A program made the translations under genes and the position numbers. Source: Flavobacterium sinopsychrotolerans (GTDB taxonomy: Bacteria; Bacteroidota; Bacteroidia; Flavobacteriales; Flavobacteriaceae). From it: a DNA stretch of 64,000 nucleotides. The stretch covers positions 1 to 64,000 of the forward strand of contig NZ_FODN01000005.1 of the NCBI RefSeq assembly GCF_900110375.1, read 5' to 3'. Each line of letters starts with the position of its first letter. The first letter of the stretch is position 1. The notes under the pieces were generated by a model that saw only the letters and a list, made by a program, of their open reading frames with translations, was not told where the DNA came from and did no database searches. Positions 1 through 8,445 of this stretch are shown piece after piece.

Positions 1-78
1 TTTTTTTGAAAATAAATTTTCTACTTTGATTAACTTTACTTGCCAGTATTTAAAAGAACTTCTGCGTCATTGCGGGTG
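1..78 (-). other. leader of a probable rRNA operon running off the left edge
   Basis: Read on the minus strand, the bases after the promoter at 79-108 give a leader with a boxA-like AGTTCTTTTA (51-60) followed by AAATACTGG and an A/T-rich run to the window edge. Bacteroidota 16S rRNA operons are known to have this kind of GTTCTTTna leader just upstream of the 16S gene. The 16S gene itself is not in the window, so the assignment is inference. From 109 to about 512 I see no gene I can support; the only open frame (101-301, minus) overlaps the promoter and resembles no known family. Confidence 0.55.
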
Positions 79-108
79 CAAAACTAGCACCTTTATTGCG
101 TTATTCAA
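79..108 (-). promoter_or_regulatory. rRNA/tRNA-type Bacteroidota promoter
   Basis: On the minus strand TTG (106-108), a 19-base spacer and TAGTTTTG (79-86) match the TTG-N19-TAnnTTTG consensus exactly. The start region CACCCGCA that follows is the same as that of the tRNA-Lys promoter at 50731-50762, as expected for stable-RNA promoters in Flavobacterium. It transcribes leftward, out of the window. Confidence 0.75.
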
Positions 109-512
109 GCTTTTTTAAACCTTTTTTTGACCTTTTCTTAACTTTATCTTTAACCTGCTGAAAACATGCTTTTTGAATGTCAAAGTTTTTTAAACAAAAC
201 AGTAACAAAACAGCCGATGGGTACAATTTTAAGTCAAAATCGCCTATTTCAGTATGATCGGACGCTTTCAACTTCCCTCTTTTATTTACTAAAGCTTTCA
301 AAATTTAATCTTTATTCATGCTTTAACTGCTCTTAACTAAGCTCTAATCCTTAAAAACAGCCTAACTTGCCTGTATTTAAACAAAAAAACTCGTCTGGAC
401 CAATAAAATGGTTTTATGCCGTACCTTATATAGTAACAAACATCGCTTTTCCATTCTCTCCTATATATTAGGTAAAATCATATACGTCAAAATAACAAAA
501 AGCTCTGGTTTA

Positions 513-673
513 TCGAAACCCGCGTTAGGGATAGCAGCGAAAAGCCCACAGTCCCGTTGAGTCTCAAACTCAACGGGACGAGGACTTGTAGCGAATAGCC
601 CGACTTATAAAATACAGAGAGGCGATTACCCTTTACGATAATCGCCTCTCTGTATTTTATAAGGAACGCCAAA
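513..673 (+). repeat. structured intergenic repeat, copy 1 (long-hairpin form)
   Basis: This is one of three related copies (others at 13956-14036, minus, and 41568-41653, plus). The core reads GCGTTAGGGATAGCAGCG, a variable hairpin, then TAGCGAATAGCCCGAC, a second variable hairpin, then AACGCC. GCGTT (522-526) can pair with AACGC (665-669) to close the structure. The first hairpin is a perfect 12-bp stem (551-562 with 568-579, loop of 5). The second is a perfect 25-bp stem (604-628 with 639-663, loop of 10). It lies 180 bases upstream of thrS and before the thrS promoter. It may be transcribed as an RNA or be a mobile repeat; I could not test whether it matches the published Flavo-1 RNA motif. 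Confidence 0.7.
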
Positions 674-796
674 ATGAAACTCTAATTGAAACGGATCGCA
701 GGAAACAGCTCGCAATAGAAAAAACATCTCTTTACCTATATATAAGGAGTCCGACTTTGTATTTACACCTATATAGCAACAAACCTTACATATATA

Positions 797-827
797 TTGT
801 ATGTATTTCTGCAATGCTCTATATTTG
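797..827 (+). promoter_or_regulatory. thrS operon promoter
   Basis: TTG (797-799), a 20-base spacer and TATATTTG (820-827) fit the Bacteroidota housekeeping sigma consensus. It lies about 20 bases before the thrS ATG, giving a very short leader. I see no T-box-like structure in so short a leader. Confidence 0.7.
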
Positions 828-847
828 CATTCTTAAAATAATAAACA

Positions 848-2794
848 ATGATTAAGATTACTTTACCCGATGGGTCAGTTAAAGAGTTTGCTTCAGGGGT
901 AACACCGATGGATGTTGCCAAAAGCATAAGTGAAGGATTTGCCAGAAATGTGATTTCGGCATCATTTGATGGTACAACTGTAGAAACCACAACTCCTTTG
1001 ACGACGGACGGTAGTCTTATATTATATACATGGAATGACGAAGGTGGAAAAAAGGCTTTTTGGCATTCTACTTCACACGTAATGGCACAGGTTTTAGAGG
1101 AAATGTATCCAGGGATAAAATTAACTCTTGGACCAGCAATATCTAATGGATTTTATTATGATGTAGATTTTGAAGATCAAAAAATCACAGATGCTGACTT
1201 CAAAAAAATTGAAGATCGTGTTCTTGAAATAGCAAGAGGAAAGCACGAATTCAAACTACGACCTGTTTCTAAAGCTGACGCTTTGGAACAATATAAGGAT
1301 AACGTTTACAAAACTGAATTGATCACTAATCTTGAGGATGGAACAATTACGTTTTGCGATCATGATACGTTTACTGATTTATGTCGCGGTGGTCACATTC
1401 CAAATACCGGAATAATCAAAGCGATGAAAATAATGAGCGTTGCCGGTGCTTACTGGCGTGGTGATGAAAAAAACAAACAGTTAACCCGTGTTTATGGAAC
1501 TTCGTTTCCCAAACAAAAGGATTTAACAGAATACCTTCTATTATTAGAAGAGGCAAAACGTCGCGACCATAGAAAACTAGGAAAGGAATTGGAGTTATTT
1601 GCTTTTTCACAAAAAGTTGGAGCAGGTTTACCATTATGGTTGCCAAAAGGTGCTGCGTTGAGAGATCGTTTAGAGCAGTTTTTGAAAAAAGCACAGAAGA
1701 AAGCGGGTTATGAGCAAGTAATCACACCACATATAGGTCAAAAAGAATTGTATGTAACTTCAGGTCATTATGCAAAATATGGTGCAGACAGTTTTCAACC
1801 CATAAGCACTCCAGCTGAAGGGGAAGAGTTTTTATTGAAACCGATGAACTGCCCTCATCACTGTGAAATATATAATGTACGTCCATGGTCATACAAGGAT
1901 TTACCAAAGCGCTATGCTGAATTTGGTACGGTTTACAGATACGAACAAAGTGGTGAACTACACGGTTTGACTCGTGTAAGAGGTTTTACTCAAGATGATG
2001 CACACATTTTTTGTACTCCGGAACAACTGGATGAAGAGTTTAAGAAAGTAATTGACTTGGTACTCTATGTATTTGGTTCATTAGGATTCGAAAACTTTAC
2101 AGCTCAGATTTCTTTGAGAGATAAAGAGAATAGAGATAAATATATAGGTAGTGATGAAAACTGGGAAAAAGCAGAAAATGCCATTATCAATGCCGCTGCA
2201 GACAAAGGTTTGAAAACCGTTGTTGAATATGGTGAAGCTGCTTTCTATGGTCCGAAGTTGGATTTTATGGTAAAAGATGCTTTGGGAAGACAATGGCAGT
2301 TAGGAACCATTCAAGTAGATTATAACCTACCAGAACGTTTTGACTTGACCTACAAAGGATCTGATAACGAATTACATAGACCGGTGATGATCCATAGAGC
2401 TCCTTTTGGTTCAATGGAACGATTTATAGCTATTTTATTGGAGCACACTGCAGGAAATTTCCCGCTTTGGCTAATGCCAGAACAAGCTATAATATTGTCT
2501 TTGAGCGAAAAATATGAAATATATGCGAAAAAAGTTTTAGATTTGCTAGAAAATCACGAAATTCGCGCCCTCATTGATAATAGAAACGAGACAATCGGGA
2601 AGAAAATCAGAGATGCCGAAATGCAAAAAACCCCGTTTATGTTGATCGTAGGCGAGGAAGAAGAGAAAAACGGAACCATCTCTATCCGTCGTCACGGACA
2701 AGAAGGAAAGGGAAATATCAGCGTTACAATAGAAGAATTTGTTGCTATTGTAAACGAGGAAATCAATAAAACATTAAAAGTATACACAGTTTAA
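848..2794 (+). CDS. thrS: threonine--tRNA ligase
   Basis: Cytoplasmic class II synthetase that charges tRNA-Thr. The 648 residues have the usual order: TGS domain (about 1-60), the editing domain with HxxxH at H73/H77 and the second pair C179/H183 (same spacing as the E. coli editing site), the class II catalytic core with motif 2 ([19 protein letters not shown]) and motif 3 ([18 protein letters not shown]), and the C-terminal anticodon-binding domain. The zinc cysteine of the aminoacylation site is in [12 protein letters not shown]. It heads the thrS-infC-rpmI-rplT cluster, an arrangement conserved in many bacteria; infC begins 16 bases after its stop. Length is normal for the family. Confidence 0.98.
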   Translation: MIKITLPDGSVKEFASGVTPMDVAKSISEGFARNVISASFDGTTVETTTPLTTDGSLILYTWNDEGGKKAFWHSTSHVMAQVLEEMYPGIKLTLGPAISNGFYYDVDFEDQKITDADFKKIEDRVLEIARGKHEFKLRPVSKADALEQYKDNVYKTELITNLEDGTITFCDHDTFTDLCRGGHIPNTGIIKAMKIMSVAGAYWRGDEKNKQLTRVYGTSFPKQKDLTEYLLLLEEAKRRDHRKLGKELELFAFSQKVGAGLPLWLPKGAALRDRLEQFLKKAQKKAGYEQVITPHIGQKELYVTSGHYAKYGADSFQPISTPAEGEEFLLKPMNCPHHCEIYNVRPWSYKDLPKRYAEFGTVYRYEQSGELHGLTRVRGFTQDDAHIFCTPEQLDEEFKKVIDLVLYVFGSLGFENFTAQISLRDKENRDKYIGSDENWEKAENAIINAAADKGLKTVVEYGEAAFYGPKLDFMVKDALGRQWQLGTIQVDYNLPERFDLTYKGSDNELHRPVMIHRAPFGSMERFIAILLEHTAGNFPLWLMPEQAIILSLSEKYEIYAKKVLDLLENHEIRALIDNRNETIGKKIRDAEMQKTPFMLIVGEEEEKNGTISIRRHGQEGKGNISVTIEEFVAIVNEEINKTLKVYTV

Positions 2795-2810
2795 CTTAAA
2801 TTATAAAGTC

Positions 2811-3368
2811 ATAGCAATAAGAAGCAACAGAGGTTACCAACCTCGCGTAGAAAAAAAAGATGCCCACAGAATAAACAGTCTTATTCGTGGTGTACAAGAA
2901 GTGAGACTTGTAGGTGAAAATATTGAGCCAGGAGTTTTTAAACTTTCAGAAGCTTTAAGATTAGCTGACCAATTTGAATTGGATTTAGTTGAGATTTCCC
3001 CTAATGCTGAACCTCCGGTTTGCAAAATCATGGATTACAAGAAATTTGTTTATGAGCAAAAGAAACGTGATAAAATCCTAAAAGCGAAATCTACACAAGT
3101 AGTCGTTAAGGAAATTCGTTTCGGACCTCAAACAGATGAGCATGATTATGAATTTAAGAGAAAGAACGCAGAAAAATTCTTAAAAGAAGGAGCAAAATTG
3201 AAAGCTTTTGTTTTCTTTAAAGGTCGTTCTATAATTTACAAAGATCAAGGTCAAATCTTATTGTTGAGATTAGCAACAGATCTTGAGGAATTTGGAAAAG
3301 TAGAAGCGATGCCAGTTCTGGAAGGAAAGAGAATGATTATGTTCATTGCTCCGAAGAAGAAGAAATAA
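2811..3368 (+). CDS. infC: translation initiation factor IF-3
   Basis: IF-3 binds the 30S subunit and checks start-codon and initiator tRNA pairing. The N-terminal domain (with [20 protein letters not shown]) and C-terminal domain ([18 protein letters not shown], then [14 protein letters not shown]) are intact. The first ATG-like or GTG-like start is too late (it would drop the N-terminal 30 residues), whereas reading back in frame from 2901 to the ATA at 2811 restores the standard N terminus [21 protein letters not shown] rare start codon (AUU, AUA, AUC or AUG-like) is known for infC and lets IF-3 repress its own translation. I therefore start at ATA 2811, giving 185 residues, the normal length. 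Confidence 0.9.
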   Translation: MAIRSNRGYQPRVEKKDAHRINSLIRGVQEVRLVGENIEPGVFKLSEALRLADQFELDLVEISPNAEPPVCKIMDYKKFVYEQKKRDKILKAKSTQVVVKEIRFGPQTDEHDYEFKRKNAEKFLKEGAKLKAFVFFKGRSIIYKDQGQILLLRLATDLEEFGKVEAMPVLEGKRMIMFIAPKKKK

Positions 3369-3468
3369 ATACGTCATAAATTCAAAAGTCTTAACGTTAG
3401 ACTTTATGACTTTTAACTTTAAGACAAAACGATAAGTAAGTAAGAATAAATTAAAACACTAGGAAAAA

Positions 3469-3666
3469 ATGCCTAAAATGAAAACCAAATCTAGCGCCAA
3501 GAAACGTTTTAAAGTTACTGGTTCTGGAAAGATTAAAAGAAAGCATGCTTTTAAAAGTCACATCTTGACTAAAAAATCTAAAAAACGTAAATTAGCATTG
3601 ACACACTCTGCGCTAGTTCACAAAACAGATATGAAAAGCATCAAACAACAATTAAGAATTATTTAA
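3469..3666 (+). CDS. rpmI: 50S ribosomal protein L35
   Basis: A 65-residue, strongly basic protein beginning [20 protein letters not shown] and containing the family's [20 protein letters not shown] stretch. It is a structural protein of the large ribosomal subunit. It lies 100 bases after infC; that gap holds an imperfect inverted repeat around AAAGTCttaacgttaGACTTT (about 3390-3410), which could be a leader structure controlling rpmI-rplT, though I cannot show this. Length and position between infC and rplT are canonical. Confidence 0.98.
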   Translation: MPKMKTKSSAKKRFKVTGSGKIKRKHAFKSHILTKKSKKRKLALTHSALVHKTDMKSIKQQLRII

Positions 3667-3767
3667 TAATTCTTTAGGTTAAAACAATTTAAAATAACCT
3701 TGGAGTATGGCCATTAAGTGCTTTTGATTCAATTCAAGCCGCCTACTACAAAAAAAACAATAAAATT

Positions 3768-4112
3768 ATGCCAAGATCGGTAAATTCAGTTGCTAAAAGA
3801 GCAAGAAGAAAAAAAATAATGAAGCAAGCCAAAGGTTTCTTTGGTAGACGTAAAAACGTTTGGACAGTTGCTAAGAATGCGGTAGAGAAAGCAATGTGCT
3901 ATGCTTACCGTGATAGAAAAGTGAACAAAAGAAATTTCCGTGCTTTATGGATTCAACGTATCAACGCTGGAGCTAGATTGGAAGGAATGTCTTATTCACA
4001 ATTCATGGGTAAAGTAAAAAAGCATAATATCGAATTGAACCGTAAAGTTCTTGCCGATTTAGCGATGAACCACCCAGAAGCTTTCAAAGCAGTACTTAAT
4101 AAAGTAAAATAA
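3768..4112 (+). CDS. rplT: 50S ribosomal protein L20
   Basis: A 114-residue basic protein starting [20 protein letters not shown] and carrying the L20 pattern of a long basic N-terminal helix followed by the globular part ([20 protein letters not shown]). It binds 23S rRNA early in assembly; in several bacteria L20 represses its own operon by binding the mRNA. It is the last gene of the thrS cluster, about 100 bases after rpmI, and is followed by a clear terminator. Confidence 0.98.
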   Translation: MPRSVNSVAKRARRKKIMKQAKGFFGRRKNVWTVAKNAVEKAMCYAYRDRKVNKRNFRALWIQRINAGARLEGMSYSQFMGKVKKHNIELNRKVLADLAMNHPEAFKAVLNKVK

Positions 4113-4150
4113 ACGTTTTATCAACTCAATTTAGATTACTTACTTATAGA

Positions 4151-4180
4151 AAAACCTCAATCGAAAGATTGGGGTTTTTT
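4151..4180 (+). terminator. Rho-independent terminator of the thrS-rplT operon
   Basis: ACCTCAATC, a GAAA tetraloop and GATTGGGGT form a 9-bp stem followed by a run of T residues. It lies 38 bases after the rplT stop. Confidence 0.9.
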
Positions 4181-4262
4181 GTTTCAAATTCCATTTTAAA
4201 ATTGATACTATATACTCATCAAATAACTTTTGTAATAAAGTTATTTTAAGTAATTTCGAAAG

Positions 4263-5984
4263 ATGATTTTTAAAAAATTATACTTCCCAGTTTACATCGC
4301 CGTATTAATAGTCCTTACCTTTTTACAATCCTGTAATAAAAAGCCTAAAGACAGCACTCCAAAAAAATTTGATCGAGTAGAAATTAATAAATTTTTAGAA
4401 CTAGGTTATAAACACCATGAAAGCTTAAAATATGACAGTTCTTATTACTATTTTAACAAAGCAAAATATGTTGCGGAAATTAAAAAAGATACTTCCATAA
4501 TTATTCATTCATTATCATGGATGGCGCAAATTCAAACTAATTTAGGAGATTATTCTGGTAGTGAGACTACAGCTATCGAAGCCCTTCATTTGTTAGAAAA
4601 CACAGATAAATATCCTTATGGAGAAACGAACATTTACATCACTTTAGGTAATACTTATTTACAAACATATGATAATGACAATGCCATATTTTATTTCAAT
4701 AAGGCTATAAACTCAAAAACGGATGAAGATATAAAATCTGGTATAAAAAATAATATTGCGATGGCCTACACGGAAAAAGGTAATTATAAAAAAGCTATCA
4801 AGATTCTCATTCCGTTACTTTTAAATAAAAAAGAAATAAACAGCCCAGAAACATTGGCTAGGATCAACGATAATTTAGGACATGCCTATGACAAAACATC
4901 AAACCCTAAAGCATTATACCATTTAAATTTAAGTTTAAATATTAGAGAAAAAATAAAAGAATACATCGGTATTTCTTCTAGCTATTTAAATCTTTCACAA
5001 TATTATAACAAAAAGAATAAAAATCTATCTCTTTATTATGCAAAACTAGGATATTTATCAGCCGTTAAGCGAAAAAACATACTTGATCGTATGATTTGTT
5101 TAGAATTATTGATACAAAACAGTTCAGGAACTGAATTAAAAAAACATTCACTCGCTTATATCCATATAAATGACAGCATCAACAAAGTTAGGCAAAAAGC
5201 CAAAAATCAATTTGCTAAAATCAAATACGATTTTAAGAAAGAAAAGGATGAAAATCTAAAATTAAAAGCGCAAAAAGAACTTGAATCCGAAAAACAAAAA
5301 AATAAAAATATACTTTTATATGCTATAGTTGCAATTATTACTGTGGTTAGTATCCTTATAACAAATCTAATACTAATTAAAAACAGAAGAGAAAAAATAA
5401 AAGTCTCCTACAATACTGAGATTCGCATAGCAAAAAAATTACATGACGAATTGGCTAATGATGTATATCATACAATGGCTTTTGCTGAAACACAAGATTT
5501 ATCGGACACTCACAATAAAGAAATACTAATTTCTAATCTAGATACCATTTATTTAAGGACACGAAATATTTCTCGTGAAAATAACACCATGGAAACTGGT
5601 CCTTTATTCATGTCAAATTTGAAAGAAATGATGTCTGGATTTAATACAGTCAATGTAAACGTGATATCAAACGGTATTGAGACAATTAATTGGAAAACCT
5701 TAGAACAAAATAAGAAAATAATCGTTTATAGGGTGCTACAAGAAATACTCGTCAACATGAAAAAACATAGCCAAGCTAGTTTGGTCGTATTAACTTTCAA
5801 AGAAAATAAAAATAAATTACAAATAGATTACACTGATAACGGGATAGGAGCAACATTTGAACAATTAAATTCAAAAAATGGACTGCAAAATGTGGAAAAC
5901 CGTATTAAAGCTATAAAAGGAACAATTACTTTTGAGAGTAAATCCAGCAAAGGGTTTAGAATACATATTGTTTTCCCAATATAA
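4263..5984 (+). CDS. TPR-containing sensor histidine kinase
   Basis: 573 residues. The N terminus is a signal/anchor with a lipobox-like LQSC near residue 24, followed by a periplasmic region of tetratricopeptide-like helical repeats (for example around YYYFNKA, AIFYFNKA and ALYHLNLSLN), a lysine-rich coiled coil, one membrane span (NILLYAIVAIITVVSILITN) and a cytoplasmic kinase. The kinase has a NarX/DesK-type phospho-acceptor helix (KKLHDELANDVYH), an N box (EILVNMKKHSQAS) and G boxes (DNGIGA, NGLQNVENRI). This TPR-kinase architecture is common in Bacteroidota. The cognate response regulator starts 11 bases downstream. The signal sensed cannot be read from the sequence. Confidence 0.9.
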   Translation: MIFKKLYFPVYIAVLIVLTFLQSCNKKPKDSTPKKFDRVEINKFLELGYKHHESLKYDSSYYYFNKAKYVAEIKKDTSIIIHSLSWMAQIQTNLGDYSGSETTAIEALHLLENTDKYPYGETNIYITLGNTYLQTYDNDNAIFYFNKAINSKTDEDIKSGIKNNIAMAYTEKGNYKKAIKILIPLLLNKKEINSPETLARINDNLGHAYDKTSNPKALYHLNLSLNIREKIKEYIGISSSYLNLSQYYNKKNKNLSLYYAKLGYLSAVKRKNILDRMICLELLIQNSSGTELKKHSLAYIHINDSINKVRQKAKNQFAKIKYDFKKEKDENLKLKAQKELESEKQKNKNILLYAIVAIITVVSILITNLILIKNRREKIKVSYNTEIRIAKKLHDELANDVYHTMAFAETQDLSDTHNKEILISNLDTIYLRTRNISRENNTMETGPLFMSNLKEMMSGFNTVNVNVISNGIETINWKTLEQNKKIIVYRVLQEILVNMKKHSQASLVVLTFKENKNKLQIDYTDNGIGATFEQLNSKNGLQNVENRIKAIKGTITFESKSSKGFRIHIVFPI

Positions 5985-5995
5985 TACCAATTCCT

Positions 5996-6664
5996 ATGTT
6001 CAAAAAAGTTTTAGTTGCCGAAGATTTAGACTCTATCAGCATTTCCATAGTTAAAGTACTTGAAGAACTTGCTATCTTAGAAATTCATCATGCCAAATAC
6101 TGTGATGACGCTTTTTTAAAAATAAAAAAAGGATTACATAACAGTACACCTTATGACTTATTAATTAGTGATTTGTCATTTAAACCAGACCATCGAGAGA
6201 ACAGATTTTCATCTGGAGAAGAACTTATTGAAGCTGCAAAAAAACTCCAACCAGACCTCAAAACTATCGTATTTTCTATTGAAGATAAATCCTTTAGAAT
6301 AAAGTCTCTCTTTAATAATTTAGAAATAAATGCTTATGTTTCTAAGGGTAGAAATAGTATTCCAATACTCAAAAAAACAATTCAACGTATTTATAATAAT
6401 GAAGAAGTAAAACTATCTGCTGAATTATCTTTGGCTTTAAGGGATAATTCTCTTTTTGAAATTGAATCTTATGACATAGCTCTTTTGAAATCATTGTCAA
6501 AAGGATCCACTTTAGACAATATCTCATCTGAATTTAAAGAATCAGGAATTGTACCTAATGGCAGTAGTAGTTTGGAAAAACGTATCAATAAGCTCAAAAT
6601 ATATTTCAAAGCCAATAATAATGTTCATCTTATCGCAATAACAAAAGACTTAGGACTGGTCTAA
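5996..6664 (+). CDS. response regulator with C-terminal HTH
   Basis: 222 residues. The N-terminal receiver domain shows the acidic pair (VAEDLD), the likely phospho-acceptor Asp in LLISDLSF, and the conserved Lys in YVSKGRN. The C-terminal part (IALLKSLSKGSTLDNISSEF ... SSLEKRINKLKIYF) looks like the divergent LuxR/FixJ-type helix-turn-helix found with TPR kinases in this phylum. It is co-transcribed with the kinase, 11 bases apart. A likely target is the adjacent gene at 6825, whose upstream region holds a palindrome (6756-6771); this is inference. Confidence 0.88.
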   Translation: MFKKVLVAEDLDSISISIVKVLEELAILEIHHAKYCDDAFLKIKKGLHNSTPYDLLISDLSFKPDHRENRFSSGEELIEAAKKLQPDLKTIVFSIEDKSFRIKSLFNNLEINAYVSKGRNSIPILKKTIQRIYNNEEVKLSAELSLALRDNSLFEIESYDIALLKSLSKGSTLDNISSEFKESGIVPNGSSSLEKRINKLKIYFKANNNVHLIAITKDLGLV

Positions 6665-6755
6665 TCTACATTTTTACTCTTCCTAAAGCGAAAGTCTACA
6701 GAATAATTGAATTATTTCAGCCATTTTTTAATGTTTTTTATTAAAAATAGTGTTT

Positions 6756-6771
6756 TTACGGTTTATCGTAA
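6756..6771. promoter_or_regulatory. palindrome TTACG-N6-CGTAA, possible operator
   Basis: A perfect 5+5 inverted repeat centred 61 bases before the start of the 95-residue gene at 6825. Size and spacing suit a dimeric HTH regulator, and the gene just upstream encodes one. No experimental support is visible. Confidence 0.4.
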
Positions 6772-6824
6772 GGATATGATTTATAAAGATGTTAGGTTTA
6801 TCCCATAAATTTAAATCAATATAA

Positions 6825-7112
6825 ATGGCCAATTTTACAAGAGAAGATTTAGCATTCTCAGGATATTCTCAAACGATTAATCTGGAAAACAATACAAATC
6901 ATATTGAAATTCTTGACCGAATTTATGTTGATAAAGTAGAAGAATGTGAAGTAATTCATTTTTGCAATCAGTTCTTGGAAAAATATAAAGTCCCCCAAAC
7001 AAAAGCAACTTTTCAAAAAGTAGAAAGCTTTTTACAACATTCCGCATTAGAAAACGAAGTCTACAGAACTCAATTACAAGACTGGATTGCAAGCAATTGG
7101 ATAAAAATATAG
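6825..7112 (+). CDS. hypothetical protein, 95 aa
   Basis: I do not recognise a family. It is a soluble, mildly acidic protein with no signal peptide or membrane segment; the C-terminal half (LEKYKVPQTKATFQKVESFL, ending DWIASNWIKI) looks helical. It starts MANFTREDLAF at 6825, 160 bases after the response regulator and behind a palindrome (6756-6771), so it is plausibly controlled by that system. Codon use resembles the surrounding genes and the frame is undisturbed, so I think it is real. Confidence 0.6.
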   Translation: MANFTREDLAFSGYSQTINLENNTNHIEILDRIYVDKVEECEVIHFCNQFLEKYKVPQTKATFQKVESFLQHSALENEVYRTQLQDWIASNWIKI

Positions 7113-7177
7113 CAATTACTTTATTTTTATCAGATTTAAAAATCGGAATGAAATTGAAAATATAATACTTCTTAAAA

Positions 7178-7489
7178 ATGAAAAAAAACATCTTGTTAGG
7201 ACTTCTACTTGTAATATTGTTTTCTTTTCCTTCAAAACAATCGCTACAAATTCATTTAGAAAAGGTCCCTAAATATAAAGGTGATGGTTCATTGATTGAC
7301 AAACCTAATAACAAAATTTTAATCTCCGAAAAAGATATTAATCTTGAAATTTTTGAGAAATGGAATAAAAAAAATACAGTTGGCATTTATATAAATCAAA
7401 AACCAATGAAATGTTCCTCAAGACAACGAAAAGGGAAAATTATTTATTCCAAATACAGCAAAGAAAATTATAGAACTGAATTTGAATAA
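7178..7489 (+). CDS. hypothetical exported protein, 103 aa
   Basis: No family recognised. The N terminus MKKNILLGLLLVILFSFPSK is a convincing signal peptide or anchor; the rest is lysine-rich and polar (ISEKDINLEIFEKWNKKNT, CSSRQRKGKIIYSKYSKEN). It lies 65 bases after the 95-residue gene on the same strand. The DNA is more AT-rich than the flanking conserved genes, consistent with an accessory gene. Confidence 0.5.
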   Translation: MKKNILLGLLLVILFSFPSKQSLQIHLEKVPKYKGDGSLIDKPNNKILISEKDINLEIFEKWNKKNTVGIYINQKPMKCSSRQRKGKIIYSKYSKENYRTEFE

Positions 7490-7572
7490 CATTTTTATCT
7501 ACAAATGAGGAAAACCGTAGACTAATGATTTTTTAAGATTGTAAGTTTGAAATCAATTACTAAACTAGTACA

Positions 7573-7689
7573 ATGGAATTATTACTTTTTTTCAATTTTG
7601 ATCTATTATTTTCAATACAAATTGCTGTAATCCTAATAGGAACTGCTTGTCTTATTTATTTGGTATATCAAATTTGGAAAAACAAATAA
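7573..7689 (+). CDS. small membrane protein, 38 aa
   Basis: A short open frame starting ATG at 7573 and ending TAA at 7687-7689. The translation is almost one membrane span: about residues 11-32 are hydrophobic (LLFSIQIAVILIGTACLIYL), followed by a short basic tail (YQIWKNK). Single-span proteins of this size are common, but with no homolog in view and no clear promoter it remains tentative. Confidence 0.35.
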   Translation: MELLLFFNFDLLFSIQIAVILIGTACLIYLVYQIWKNK

Positions 7690-7732
7690 GGTTATTGGAC
7701 TGGAACTACAAAAAAAATAGAATGACCAGATC

Positions 7733-8203
7733 ATGGAAATGAATAAAAATAAACTTTACCACAGAATAATTTTTAAAAATAAATTCAAGGAAATTAATTT
7801 AACAGAACACGGAATAATTTTAAATAAAAGAGGAAAAATAAAAAAAGAAATATTATTTTCTGAATTGGATCAAATTTATATTTCTGTAAATAAAATGAAG
7901 CTCAGTAATAAATTTTTAATAATCTTAGTGCTACTCTTTTCTGGACTATTTTCTCACTTATATCTTCAAGTTGACATACCAATCATTCTCGCTTACTTAA
8001 CAGTCATTATTTTCATTTTAAAAATGAATAAATTCAGAAACTATACCTTAAAAATACGTCTAAAAAACGGAAAGACTTTTGAAAAAAAAATAACTGAAAA
8101 ATTAAAACAAGAAGCTATAGATCTTATAAATGAAATTCGAAAAGAGATTTATGACTCTAAAATTGATAATAGTACTAAAATCTCAATTGAAATTTGTGCC
8201 TAA
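7733..8203 (+). CDS. hypothetical membrane protein, 156 aa
   Basis: No family recognised. A basic N-terminal region (about 1-55) precedes two close membrane spans (FLIILVLLFSGLFSHLYLQV and IPIILAYLTVIIFIL, about 61-97), then a charged cytoplasmic tail (LKNGKTFEKKITEKLKQEAI). The layout resembles small PH-like/bPH2 membrane proteins, where a turn such as RLKNGKTFEKKIT follows two spans, but this is only a resemblance. A second ATG two codons later (7739) is an equally good start. Confidence 0.5.
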   Translation: MEMNKNKLYHRIIFKNKFKEINLTEHGIILNKRGKIKKEILFSELDQIYISVNKMKLSNKFLIILVLLFSGLFSHLYLQVDIPIILAYLTVIIFILKMNKFRNYTLKIRLKNGKTFEKKITEKLKQEAIDLINEIRKEIYDSKIDNSTKISIEICA

Positions 8204-8445
8204 ATGATTTATCCTCAAAAACTGCTAATTCTTAGTTAAATAGGTAACTTCAATACGATTCCGTTTTAAATTAAAAGATATAATCTTCTTAACAAAACAA
8301 GAGACAGTTTATCATTAAAGTGAATCCTTAACTATCTTTACATTCAAATCTGAAATAAAAACTAGAACTTATCGTGTGGTTTTATATTTTATACAAAGTC
8401 ATTTTAAATTAAAATAAATTCATTAAAACATTCTGTTCCTAATAA

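Noticed and set aside
101..301. 66-residue minus-strand open frame rich in Lys at the left edge
   Set aside because: Its end overlaps an excellent rRNA-type promoter and it shows no known family or good start context.
487..814. Two short minus-strand frames (61 and 62 residues) upstream of thrS
   Set aside because: They run through the perfect hairpins of repeat copy 1 and have no coding signature.
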